Assembly (NCBI GenBank): GCA_011799875.1 | Contig: CM022303.1 | Location: 728,582,340-728,646,339, forward strand | Direction: 5' to 3' | DNA: 64,000 nt | Source of the DNA: Thinopyrum elongatum | Lineage: Eukaryota > Streptophyta > Magnoliopsida > Poales > Poaceae | Part shown: positions 1 to 10,249 of the stretch, one piece after another | Layout of the letters: each line of letters opens with the position of its first letter | Numbering within the stretch: the stretch's first letter is position 1 | The notes under the pieces: generated by a model | What the model was told of the DNA's origin: nothing | The model's input: only the letters and a program-made list of their open reading frames with translations | Database searches by the model: none | Program-made: the position numbers and the translations under genes

Positions 1-523
1 TAGGGTTAATTTAGGGGTTTCATATATTGTGTTAGCTAGCTAATAGAGAGAAGTGTCCTCTCTTATCTCCGTGCTTGGTCGACGCTACGTACTATACGTA
101 TAGAGAGGACTCGACACGCTAGCTAGTAAGCAAATGAAGGAAACCATTAAAGACACAAGATCGTCATGAACATATACAGAGAGAAGTGATCGACCTTCTC
201 CTTCTCCGAGAGATTGGTCGAACAACAAGTTTTCGTATATCTATCCGACGCTACTAGCTACATATATACAATATAAGATCTCTTACAATCCCTAACATCT
301 GATGTCAAGTTCCACATGGTATTCTCCGGCTAGATTGATGACGTGGTCAAGAAAGAATCCCGCCAATTCCTCTTGAATTGCTTTTATGCGATCTTGTGGT
401 AGGAGTTCATCCCGCATCTGCCAAATCTAATTTGAATAAGGGGGTCAATACATATATATAAATGAAACTCAACACAAATGATGGTAATAAAAAAAATTGT
501 GAATATTATTGCTTACGCACTTC

Positions 524-3500
524 TTATTGTTTTTCAGAGTAGCCCCTCTTAGAGGTCGTCGCGTTGTAGATGTACTCGCAAACGTATTATCCACAAAAAT
601 TATTCCCGCCTTCCTGCCACAACCACTTTACGAGAAATAGAGGTCAATCAAACTGATAATCAAGCATTATAAATGGTATTGATGAAACTAGCTAGAATAA
701 TTGGGAGATGCGCGAAACTAGCTAGTAGTACTTACTTTCGGGTGTGTAAATCGCAGCTCCCCCGGCAGTCCCGGAGCTTCTGCGGTGAACACTTTCCAAA
801 TCCTGCGAGACAAAGAAAATAATTACTTGATATCAGGAAATGAACAAAGTTGCCGATATGGTGCGATAATGATCGATTGAACTTACTTCTGGAGCATTTC
901 AGTCATGGCCGCATACTCCTTGAGATCTTTTCGTCTTGAGTCTAAGACGGTTACTAGTCCCTGCTCAAGCTTAATCTCGAGGAGAATAAATTGGAAACTG
1001 CGCACGCATGCATAACTCATCAATTACATTACTATAACCTTGAGTAATAAGGGAAACCAAATATGCAGAACACAGTAACACTCACTTGAAGTTGTAAGGA
1101 AAGAGTATTTATCTTTGTTTTGATTTTTAAGCAACGATTGTAGCAAGTTGGCCTCGGTTTCTTTCGCATTATATGTAATCGTCCATTCATCTATGAGATT
1201 TGTGTTAATGAACCCAATATCATAGATTTGTGCATTTCTGCATTCGACGATCTTCAATCTGCATAATATAGTGAGGTTAATTATATATACATGCAATGAA
1301 AGAGCTGAGATATATATAGAGACTTAATTACAGAAGTATAGTACTTACAGACAGTAGCAAGTGATGATTATTTTATCGAGGTCCTTTTGATTGAAAAACT
1401 GGAAGAACTCCTCAAATGGAACACACAACAGATCAATTCCAACGAGGTCGTGCTCCTCTTTAACTCTCAGCGTCAAAATATCCTTCCCAGACTTGCAGGT
1501 GTCCATGTACCATTCATGGAATCTTCGCATCATCGTTGTTAGAGGAGGATGACCATGTTTGACGAGAGGCTTCCCGTACTGGTATCTGAATTCGTCCACC
1601 TCCATTGTTTCAAACTCTATATCATCGCTCAGGTAATCAGCAGGATTGGTACCGGGCACCATCCCCGGCAGATTTGCGACGATATCGCTAGACACCTTGA
1701 GCGGGGGGCACGATTGGTTTGCCTGTTCGCCGAGATGGGGAATTTTGTTCCCACTTCTTCGTTCTTGTAACCTTTTGTCACTTGAAGTAGTTCCCGACCG
1801 GCGAGCTCCTTCCACTGCCTTTTTAAGAGCGCGGACATGGTTGTCATCCAGCGGAGGCGGTGGTGGTCGCTTCAGGTTCTTCACAGTGCGCTTCAATTTC
1901 ACCGGATCTATCTTCTCCTCCGGAGGTGGATTTTTCTTTGCAAAAAAGTCCTTCACTTGGACTTGACAGATCTCCTCGTTTTCCTCCTCGGTCATCTTGT
2001 ATGGTAACTTCTCTAGAGGCTTGAGAGATGGACCGAATATGTATTGCCTCCCGCCTCTGGCTGTACTACTAGACGCCGGAGCAGCCGGAGCGGCTGCGGC
2101 TGTCTTCCTTCGTTGCTTACGAGGCGGAGAAGGAGGCGGAGTGCTACGACGCGCCGGAGCAGCCAGAGCGGTGGAGGCTGTCTTCCGCTTTTGCTGACAA
2201 GGCGGAGAAGGAGGCAGGCTGCTCGGACGCGCCGGCGCAGGCGGAGAAGGAGGCGGAGTGCCGCCACGCGCCGGAGCAGCCGAAGAAGGAGGCGGACTGC
2301 CCTGATCACTCGCCGGAGGAGGAGGAGGCGCAGTACCCTGACTCGCCGGAGGAGGAGGAGGAGGCGTCCAGTTCGGAAGGTTTATGAGCTCCTTCCGCCA
2401 TAGACATGGAGTCTTCAGAGCAAGACCCAGCTAAGTCTCCCCTTCACCGGTAGGGTGGTCAAGATCGAGCTCCTCAAATCCCTCCGTTATTTCATCGACC
2501 ATCACAACAGCATAGCCTTGTGGAATCGGAAGGCAGTGAAAAGTTGCGCCGGGTTGAGGAGGTGCAACAGAGCCGACAGCCGCCTTGACTTTGAGGTGCT
2601 GCCATTGCGTCATAAGGTGGCAATCTTGAGCCTCCGTGATAGCATCCACGGGGTAGCTGGGAGCTGTGAAGTCAGGCTGCTGAAGGAGCTCGGTGGAAGC
2701 CACGTTGCTTCTCCGCTGAGATGGTGGGGTAGCTTCTGGGGTTGCTCCGGCAGGTCGCTGGCTCTGAACTAGTAGTGCTTGTTCCTCTAGCGCTCGTACC
2801 TTTGCATTCAGCTTCTGCAGTTCGGTCTGCTCCACTTTCCTCCTCCTCTCCCGGGTTTTGTAACCGCCTGCGCTGGGAAACCCAACCTTCCACGCAACGG
2901 AGCCTGTCGTGCCTCGTGTTCGTCATAGGTGCTCAGGATTCCCGAGGGCCTGTGTGAGCTCGTCGTTCTCTCTGTCGGGAACGAACGTCCCTTGCTGCGT
3001 TGCGGCGATATACTTCTGAAGCTTCTTGACGGGTATTTCAAGTTGCTCCTTCGTCGAACGGCACTTCCCTATTTCAGGGTCCAAGGTTCCCCCAACCCCG
3101 AAGAACCAAGTCCTTGAACGGTCTGGCTAGTTCAATGTCTCTGGTTCGACCCCTTTATCAAGCAGGTCCTTCTCAGCCTTGTCCCACAACGGCCGGGCTT
3201 TGAGGTAGCCACCTGATCCCGTGCGATGGTGATGCTCCTTCCTTGCAGCATTTTTCTTGTTTGTCGCTGACATCTTCTTACTCTTCTCCGATGTCTTGTG
3301 GGCCACAAATGCGGGCCGGTGATCTCTTATCTTCTCAAATCGGCCAGTGAATTCTGGAGTCTTCCCTTTGTCGACAAACGTTGATTTCAACTCATTCTTC
3401 CACCTCCTGAATAGATCTGCCATCTTCTTAAGAGCATGAGCCTTGACCAATGGCTCTATAACTGGCTTATCCGGATCCTCCTCTGGCGGTAGGGTGAAAT

Positions 3501-4122
3501 TTGCCTTCAGCGCGGTCCAAAGATCATCTTTCTGTCTATCGTTGACAAAAGACACTTGAGGGTCTTCGCTCTTAGGCTTATTCCATTGGTGGATGCTGAT
3601 CGGGATCATGTCCCTAACAAGAACCCCGCACTGAGCAGAAAATGCTTCCTTGGTCCGGCTGGGTTCAATCGGTTGGCCATCGCCCTTGATTGCTGTGATC
3701 GTGAACCTTTCATCCTGGCGCAACCTTTTCTTCGGGCCTCGTCTCGTTACCGAAGTTTGGCTCGATCAGGAGGGCTAGAAAAGAAGAAAGAAGAGAGTTA
3801 ATATGTGTACATACCAAAATAATGAATGCATCAATTAGCTAGTCAGCACAGGCTTAATTAATATATATACCTCTCCGGACTTTGCAACATCTCCTTCCTC
3901 CGTTCGCTCACCGGAGCTGTCATCACGGTCTCCTTCTTCCACCGGCATTCCATCACCGGAGCCATCATAATCATGTCCTTCCACCTCCATTGTTCGATCA
4001 CCGGAGCCTGCTTCACCCTCTCCTTCCAGACCATCAGTGTCGTTGAGATACGACAAGACATCACCTCCGCCGAGGATTATGTCCCCCAACAACTGTTCTG
4101 CTTCGATGTCTCGGTGCTCCAT
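524..4122 (-). pseudogene. CACTA ORF1 with Ptta/En-Spm-like region, DUF8039-like region and C-terminal Ulp1 (C48) protease, copy A
   Basis: Six exons can be read on the minus strand: 4122-3871 (ATG MEHRDIEAE, acidic), 3774-1349 (long exon), 1258-1086, 997-897, 802-736 and about 640-524 (stop TAA at 524-526). The introns have GT-AG borders, for example GTAAGTACT after 1349. The long exon has a basic stretch with KKMADLFRRWKNELKS and HHRTGSGGY, resembling the Ptta/En-Spm transposase family (PF03004), then a DUF8039-like block (FHCLPIPQGYAVV), then a proline/alanine-rich linker. The Ulp1 part shows DIGFINTNLIDEW, ILLEIKLEQG, TVLDSRRK and QEGGNNFCG. It is dead: in-frame stops at 3127-3129, 2923-2925 and 2431-2433, another at 587-589 just after the catalytic Cys-Gly, and Gln (991-993) in place of the His present in copy D. 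The function in transposition of ORF1 in these elements is not established. Confidence 0.8.
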
Positions 4123-4204
4123 AGTTTCTGCAAATATTACAACATGGCAATTAATATACAAACATGACAGATGGATATATTAGTGCAAACGTAGACCTAG
4201 CTAT

Positions 4205-4325
4205 ATAGCTCGACGCTTCTACGGTTTGGGGTGGCCTCAACAACGCTTCTACGGTTTGGGGTGGCCTAGGCAACGCTTCTAGGGTTTGGGGTGGTCTCGA
4301 CAACGCTTCTAGGGTTTGGGTCGGA
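4205..4325. repeat. Tandem repeat, four units of 33-34 bp
   Basis: Four consecutive units share the core CGCTTCTACGGTTTGGGGTG, with the last two reading AGGGTTT instead of ACGGTTT. On the minus strand it reads as a repeated short peptide (QTLEALPRPP), part of a 109-codon frame that I do not believe is a gene. The same array recurs, with indels, at about 30174-30290 and in worse shape near 39710-39815. It sits immediately upstream of ORF1's first visible exon. Confidence 0.8.
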
Positions 4326-4363
4326 CCGCCTCTCTCATGAATGTCCGACGTCCGGACCGACAA

Positions 4364-4781
4364 GGGATTTAACAAAATGACGCCATTCTGGATGTGCAGA
4401 AAATGATCCATATTTTTCCTGATCTCATCTACCCTTCTATATGTCACGTTGTCTAGTGTCAAAGAATTCAAGAAAACCATGACTTCATCATTAGCCGGAA
4501 ATGACAGGCGTATAATGGTACGAAGCTCTTCAAAGTTGTTTTGGAACGGAGTTCCCGATAGAATAATTCGCTTTTTGGTACAAAGTTCAGCAAGAGCCTT
4601 CCGAATATCGCTATTTAGAAGGCCTTTGCTGAAATTCGTACCAAAAGGCGAATTATTCTATAGGGAACTCTGTTCCAAAACAACTTTGAAGAGCTTCGTA
4701 GCATCATACGCCTGTTACTTCTAGCAAATGATGAAGCCATGGATTTCTTCAATACTTTGACAGACAACGTGACATATAGAA

Positions 4782-4817
<36 letters not shown>

Positions 4818-4876
4818 TCAAAAAAAATTGGATCAACTTGTGCACATCCATAATGGGGGCATTCTTGATAAATCTG
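4364..4876. repeat. Long inverted repeat (hairpin), arms of about 240-260 bp
   Basis: The left arm (4364-4601) and right arm (4617-4876) are imperfect reverse complements around a loop of about 15 bases. Matching landmarks are TATGTCACGTTGTC on the left and GACAACGTGACATA on the right, GGATGTGCA with TGCACATCC, and GAGCCTTC with GAAGGCCTT at the loop. A (TA)n run in the right arm (4784-4813) is an unpaired expansion. It lies 240-750 bases upstream of the ORF1 ATG on the same strand, so transcription from further upstream would make a long double-stranded RNA. Open frames inside it are mirror images of each other and are not genes. Confidence 0.85.
4784..4813. repeat. (TA)n microsatellite
   Basis: About 15 uninterrupted TA dinucleotides lie in the right arm of the inverted repeat. 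The equivalent place in copy B (about 30750-30775) is shorter and interrupted. Confidence 0.9.
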
Positions 4877-7000
4877 GACCCTCGACCCTTGGACGACCCT
4901 CGACCCTTGACCCCTCGGCGACCCTCGACCCTCTACCCAAGTTCACGACCCTCGACCGCTCGGCGATCCACACGACCCTATACCCTAAGTTCCCGAACCC
5001 TCGACCCCCTATGTACGTTTGTTCTAGTGTCAAGGATTTCAAACAAAACCATGTCACATCATTAGGCGAAAGTAACAGACAACCTCGAACCTTTCGCCGC
5101 CCGACCCTCGACCGCTCGGCGTTCCTCGACCCTCGACCCTCGAACCTTCGGCGACCCTCGACCCCTCGGTGACCCTCGACCCTCTACCCTAGTTCCCGAC
5201 CCTCGACCACTCGACGATCCTCGACACCCTTGTTCCCAATAAAAATTAAGAAGAGGAAGAAGAAGAAGAAAAACAAAAGAAGAAGAAGAAAAAAAAAAGA
5301 GAGAAGAAGAAGGAATAAGGAGGAGGAAGAAAAAATAGATTAAAATATTAATCATTTTTCTTCTTCTCCTCTTTTTTTTTCTTCTTCTTCCGTTCAATAC
5401 TTTGACACAAGGCAACCTCGAACCTTCGCCCCCCGACACCTCGACCGCTCGGCGTTCCTCAACCTCGACCCTCGACGACCCTCGAACCTCGAACCTTCGG
5501 CGACCTCGACCGCTCGGTGACCCTCGACCCTCTACCCTAGTTCCCGACCTCACACCGCTCGGCGATCCTCGACACCCTCGTTCCCAATAAAATTAAGAAG
5601 AGGAAGAAGAAGAAAAACAAAAAGAGGAGAAGAAGAAAAAAAAAAGGAGAAGAGAAAAATAGATTAAAATATTAATCTATTTTTTCTTCTTCTCCTCTAT
5701 TCCTTCTTTTCTCCTTTTTTTTTCTCTTCTTCCCGTTCAATACTTTGACCAAGGCAAACCTCGAACCTTCCGCCGCCCGACCCTCGACCGCTCGGCGTTC
5801 CTGACCTCGACCCTCGACGACCCCCGACCTCGAACCTTCGGCGACCCTCGACCCTCGGGGACCCTCGACCCTCTACCCTAGTTCCCGACCCTCGACGCTC
5901 GGCGATCCTCGACACCCTCGTTCCCAAAAAAATTAAGAAGAGGAAGAAGAAGAAAAAAAACAAAAGGGAGAAGAAGAAAAAAAAAGGAGAAGAAGGAATA
6001 GAGGAGAGAAGAAAAAATAATTAAACATAATCTATTTTTCTCTCTCATTCCTTCTTCTTCTCCTCTTTTTTTTATTCTTCTTCCGTTCAATACTTTGACA
6101 CAAGGCAATCTCGAACCTTCCGCCGCCCCGACCCTCGACGCTCGGACGTTTCCTCGACCCCTCGACCCCTCGACGGACCCTCGACCATCGAACCTTCGGC
6201 GACCTCGACCTCTACCCTAGTTCCCGACCCTCGACCGCTCGGCGATCCTCGACACCCTGTTCCCAATAAAATTAGAAGAGGAAGAAAGAAGAAAAAACAA
6301 AAGAGGAGAAGAAGAAAAAAAAGAGAAGAGGAATTAGAGGAGAAGAAGAACAAAAGATTAAAAATATTAATCTATTTTTTTCTCTCCTCTCTTTTTTCTC
6401 TTCTTCCGTTCAAACTTTGAACAAGGCAACTCGAACCTTCCGCCGCCCCGACCCTCGACGCTCGGCGTTCCTCGACCCTCGACCCCCGACGACCCTCGAC
6501 CATCGAACCTTCGGCGACCCTCGCCCCTCGGTGACCCTCGACCCTCTACCTAGTTCCCGACCCTCGACCGCCGGCGATCCTCGAAACCTCGTTCCAATAA
6601 AAATTAAGAAGAGGAAGAAGAGAGAAAAACAAAAAGAGGAGAAGAAGAAAAAAAAAGGAGAAGAAGAAGGAATAGAGGAGAAGAAGAAAAAATAGATTAA
6701 AAATCCCATTCAATACTTTGGCACAAGGCAACCTCGAACCTTCCGCTGCCCCGACCCTCGATCGCTCGGCGTTCCTCGACCCCTCGACGACCCTCGACCC
6801 TCGAACCTTCGGCGACCCTCGACCCCTCGGTGACCTTCGACCCTCTACCCTAGTTCCCGACCCTCGACCGCTCGGCGATCCTAGACACCCTCGTTCCCGA
6901 TAAAAATTAAGAAGAGGAAGAAGAAGAAAAAACAAAAGAGGAGAAGAAGAATAAAAAAGAAGGAGAAGAAGAAAAAAAAAAGAAGGAGAAGAAGAAAAAA
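4877..7000. repeat. Tandem array of 0.30-0.35 kb units: CTCGACC-rich block plus purine/pyrimidine palindrome
   Basis: From 4877 to 5230 the sequence is short CCCTCGAC-type repeats. It then cycles through a purine-only block (GAAGAAGAAAAA type), a short AT centre (TTAAAATATTAAT), a complementary pyrimidine block, the phrase TTCAATACTTTGAC and another CTCGACC block. The TTCAATACTTTG phrase recurs at 5393, 5736, 6086, 6409 (degenerate) and 6709, giving spacings of 300-350 bases. The last unit lacks the pyrimidine half. All long frames here are low-complexity and I treat none as coding. The same array occurs in copies B and C. Confidence 0.85.
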
Positions 7001-7022
7001 AAAGGAGAAGAAGGAATAGACT

Positions 7023-7215
7023 CCTCTATTCCTTCTTCTTCTCCTTTTTTTTCCTTGTTCTTCCTCTTCTTTTTTTTTTCTCCTCTTCTTCCTCTCCTCT
7101 TCTTCTCTTCTTCTTCTCCTTCTTTCTCTTCTTATTTTTTTTCTCCTCTTCTTCTCTTTTTTCTCCCCTTTTTCCTCTCCTTCTTTTTCTTCCCTTCTTC
7201 CTTCTTCCTCTTTTC
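7023..7215. repeat. Polypyrimidine tract, about 190 bases almost only C and T
   Basis: Nearly every base is C or T in CTTCTT/CTCCT patterns, directly following a purine-only block (6906-7020), so the two form a large imperfect palindrome. A parallel tract is at 43066-43265 in copy C. Simple-sequence expansion inside the CACTA element is the likely origin. Confidence 0.85.
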
Positions 7216-7262
7216 CATACATATAAAAAGTTTAAAAAATACATACATGCATACAAAAAATA

Positions 7263-8635
7263 AATACTGCAATTTACAGGAAACTGTAATCCTGCAGTAA
7301 CTCATATGTACTACATTACAGGAATTATAACCTCCATGTAAAAAATGTATCAGGATTGAGTGTGAATGCCGGCCTATGGGGCCCTCTTGCTGTTAAAAAC
7401 AAAAGCTTTCATCATCGTAACCGTCCTGCTCAAGATTCTGGCATGGTGATTTGTCTCCATTTCAGTACTTTATAAGCGATTTGCCATTTGGTGTTAACAA
7501 AACCTTCCATTTTTATCAATGACAAACACCACAACGTCACAGGTGAAGGAACTCCTGATGTGATCCGGGAGTAAGTGTATGTGATTACTACGCATTAATG
7601 ATTAAATGAAACAATCAACTTACGGCGGGGCACGTACCGTACGCCACCATGACAGGAGTACACGTGTTCATACATACTACTACTACGACTAATATTAGGA
7701 ACTCCCATCAGTACTGGGCTTGGGCACTGCTAGCGGTGTACAAATGCACAAAATAAAAACAGCAGCAAGGAAGAGAGACTACATGGAAGGAAAACATTGC
7801 AAATTAACAGTAGATTAGAGAGATGCAGTCTGACCAGAACCCATCTAATATATATCAGTCAGGTCGGCCGGGGACCGACCCATCCCAATATGAACGCACA
7901 CTCAGATGCACACAGCCAAATCAACTAAATGTAGCATGCATTTTGGGCCTGCTTGAGGCATGTATATATGGCATGTCATCAAAGGAATGGAAGGAAAGAC
8001 AGAGCCGTCAACAAGCCAAAAAAACAGGCAATGGCTTGAATGTATGTGCCATCTTCCTTGCAATGATCAACCGCAGGCCAGCCTGACACAAAATAAGTCC
8101 CATAAGCAAGCGGATTGAGACCTTGCAACAGTACCGTTGTGATGTTGATGAGAAACCGACCTTTCTTGTTAATGAGATGCACGCACATCTAGTTTCAGAC
8201 ACTTCAATAGCCACAGATGTTCATCCACTAGTTTGTTTGTCCCAAATACACGCTTACTAAAGAAAACCCAAACATACCCAGTGCCCTGTGCACCAAATGG
8301 TCTTTCAACACTTCTTAATACAGTTAATAAAACAAGGTTGCAGTTCAAATGACTGAAATTTTACGGGGAAAGCTCAAGCTGACATCGGAATGCATGGATA
8401 TTTATAATTTAAAGCAATCACCTATCCCTCGATCGACTTAATTGACGGCAGCCTCTATAAAATGTTAAAATGGACATTGTACAGAGGTGGTCAATAATTT
8501 GGATCGGGAGGTAGGGTAGGGGTAGTACAATTTTGGGATGCTATACTAGCTAAAATTGAATCATATTGCAGCGTTGATCCTATATATGGCATGGACAATA
8601 CATGGAAAAATAAATAAGAGCAAGCTTCTTACCCC
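7263..8635. other. No recognisable gene; 3' flank of F-box pseudogene 1
   Basis: The sequence becomes unique at the end of copy A. No long frame has a recognisable product; the 87-codon plus frame at 7823-8086 has no family features. The part near 8555-8635 matches 20580-20660 (shared TATATATGGCATG and AGAGCAAGCTT-like words), so it is the downstream part of an F-box gene duplicated with it. Confidence 0.6.
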
Positions 8636-9901
8636 CCTTTCAAATAGGTTCGTGGAACAAGGATGGCGGGAAAACCGCTACAGTGGGCCCTGCAATGGCA
8701 TCAGGGCTCAGTCCACAAAACCGCTCAAGCTTTCATAGTCTGGAGATGATGTCAGTGAAAAAAACAGCCGGATCTGGCAGTCAGCAGACACGAAGGGTAC
8801 GATTCCGGTGTCTTGAAAACCATGCAGGAGAAGTTCCCCCAGCTACACAAATGTGTAATAGGCCGTAAATCAAGGGACAATGGGACTACAGACTCCTTTG
8901 CCACAGCCTTGGGTAATCCCCAATGCTCCCAAAATGGAATTACAGAGGTGATTGTGGCTGACGCAAACAGCCCAAGCCTCCCTTCCTGATCCACAAAGGG
9001 CCATCTGGTAATTACTCCAGGGACTAGGCGGGGAGGAGATGGTTGATTGGAGGAGAAAACCCATCGTGGGCAATGTCGGGCATGAGCAACTTGTCGATCC
9101 CAGGTATCGCCAAGCAGAAGCATCCGTGAGCGTGTAGTTTAGCCGCTTTCCGAACGCAGTGGAGGATCGCCACCATTGTCGCTGATACCTGCGATCAGAG
9201 CAATCCACCCATCAAAATGCGAGCGTGTGCCATTGTCGGCATGGGGGCCAGATGAAGAGAAAGACGAATATGAACCAGCTGGGTATGGGGTATTTGGCCA
9301 AGCACATGACTCTGAATCTGAAGGGAAGGCGTCGGCCGCAATGCCAGATGCCCTCGTGCCCCGCCGGCAGGAGCAAGAAGGCTCGCAGAGTGATAGACTA
9401 GATCGGACAGGTCCTGGGGACGGGGGTAGCCAGGAGGTAGAGCCGGTGCAGCGGGTCGCACACGGGCGACGCCCCACCAGGTCGCAATTCGAGGGCGACG
9501 CAGAAGAGCGCGCGGCCGTCGCGGAAAAGTCGCAGACAAGCAGGGCTGCTCTCGGGAGGGGGGGAAGGAGCACGAGAAAATCAGTGCCGGCGAGGGTTCT
9601 GGCGGCGGCGGCCGGGGGTGGGGCGGGCTGGCTGGGTGGAAGGGGTCGGAGGAGATACCCAGGAGAGGCGGCGGGGGTGGAGGGTGCGAACGCGACGGAG
9701 AAAGAGTCGGTCGGCGGACGATGCGGAGGAGGGGAGGGGCGGCATGGAGGCCGCGGGCGAGGTCGGCGGCACCGTGGTGAGGCGGAGGAGGATGTCCTCC
9801 AGGAGGTGGTCCGGAGGGCCGCGGCGCCTCTACCGTCGGCGAGCTCGGGCCTGCAGGGCGCGCCGCCGGCTCATCGGGGGAGGCGGCGCCGGCGACGCCA
9901 T
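8636..9901 (-). pseudogene. F-box protein gene fragment 1 (decayed)
   Basis: Reading the minus strand from ATG at 9901 gives MASPAPPPPMSRRR, then an in-frame TAG (9830-9832), then PPDHLLEDILLRL, the start of a plant F-box, the domain that binds the Skp1 subunit of SCF ubiquitin ligases. The frame then breaks several times; pieces resembling its paralogue at 20655-21950 continue in changing frames. The last recognisable piece, LERFCGLSPD to about 8636, ends at a GTAAG donor-like site in the same place as the paralogue. The stop codon and frameshifts make it a pseudogene. The C-terminal half looks like the substrate-binding part of large grass F-box families, but I cannot name a subfamily. Confidence 0.65.
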
Positions 9902-10249
9902 TGGGGTTGGGGTGGAGTGGAGTGGAGTGGGGAACGGAGGGGAGGGGATTTTTCTTGGGGGTTCGTTCCCGTTGTCGCTATAGGAAGACGTACTGTAAGT
10001 CCTCAGTCTTCTTGAAGGGAAACCCGCCTTCCCGTCTCTGCTCGTCCTCTCATTTTTGGCATCGTCTTCAACGCATCAAGAAAAATTTGAAGCCACCTTC
10101 TTGTTTGTTTTTAGTAAAAATCACCTTACAATCTCTCTGCTGTAAAAACACATATAATTCCTTTTTTGGGGAAAGAGTGAATATATTAGCTAGAAATAGA
10201 AATCAATCCATATTCATGGATGCCAATTTCTCGAGTTAAATTTCTAGCC

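Larger units (their letters stand above)
1..7262 (-). mobile_element. CACTA (En/Spm) DNA transposon, copy A, partial
   Basis: Position 1 corresponds to base 53518 of copy D, which lies 282 bases inside that element's CACTA terminus, so the left end of copy A is outside the window. Reading right, it holds a minus-strand ORF1/Ulp1 gene, a 33-bp tandem repeat, a long inverted repeat, a CTCGACC-rich and purine/pyrimidine array and a polypyrimidine tract. Homology to copies B and C stops at about 7262, where unrelated sequence begins; B and C continue into GC-rich and GTCCCGGTT-rich sequence. No transposase gene lies in this copy. Membership in CACTA rests on near-identity to copy D, whose terminus is visible. 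Base quality looks good here, unlike B and C. Confidence 0.85.

Noticed and set aside
2013..2403. Arg/Leu-rich open frames (66-119 codons) on both strands
   Set aside because: They are other-frame readings of the Pro/Ala linker of ORF1, with repetitive GCCGGAG-type codons; no independent gene.
5062..7256. Many frames of 60-160 codons rich in F, S, K, E or R
   Set aside because: Low-complexity translations of the purine/pyrimidine array; no start context, no family features, and they shift with every repeat unit.
9176..10015. 279-codon plus-strand frame rich in G, R and E
   Set aside because: It is the antisense of F-box fragment 1 in GC-rich DNA; the opposite strand shows the F-box motif, this one shows nothing.
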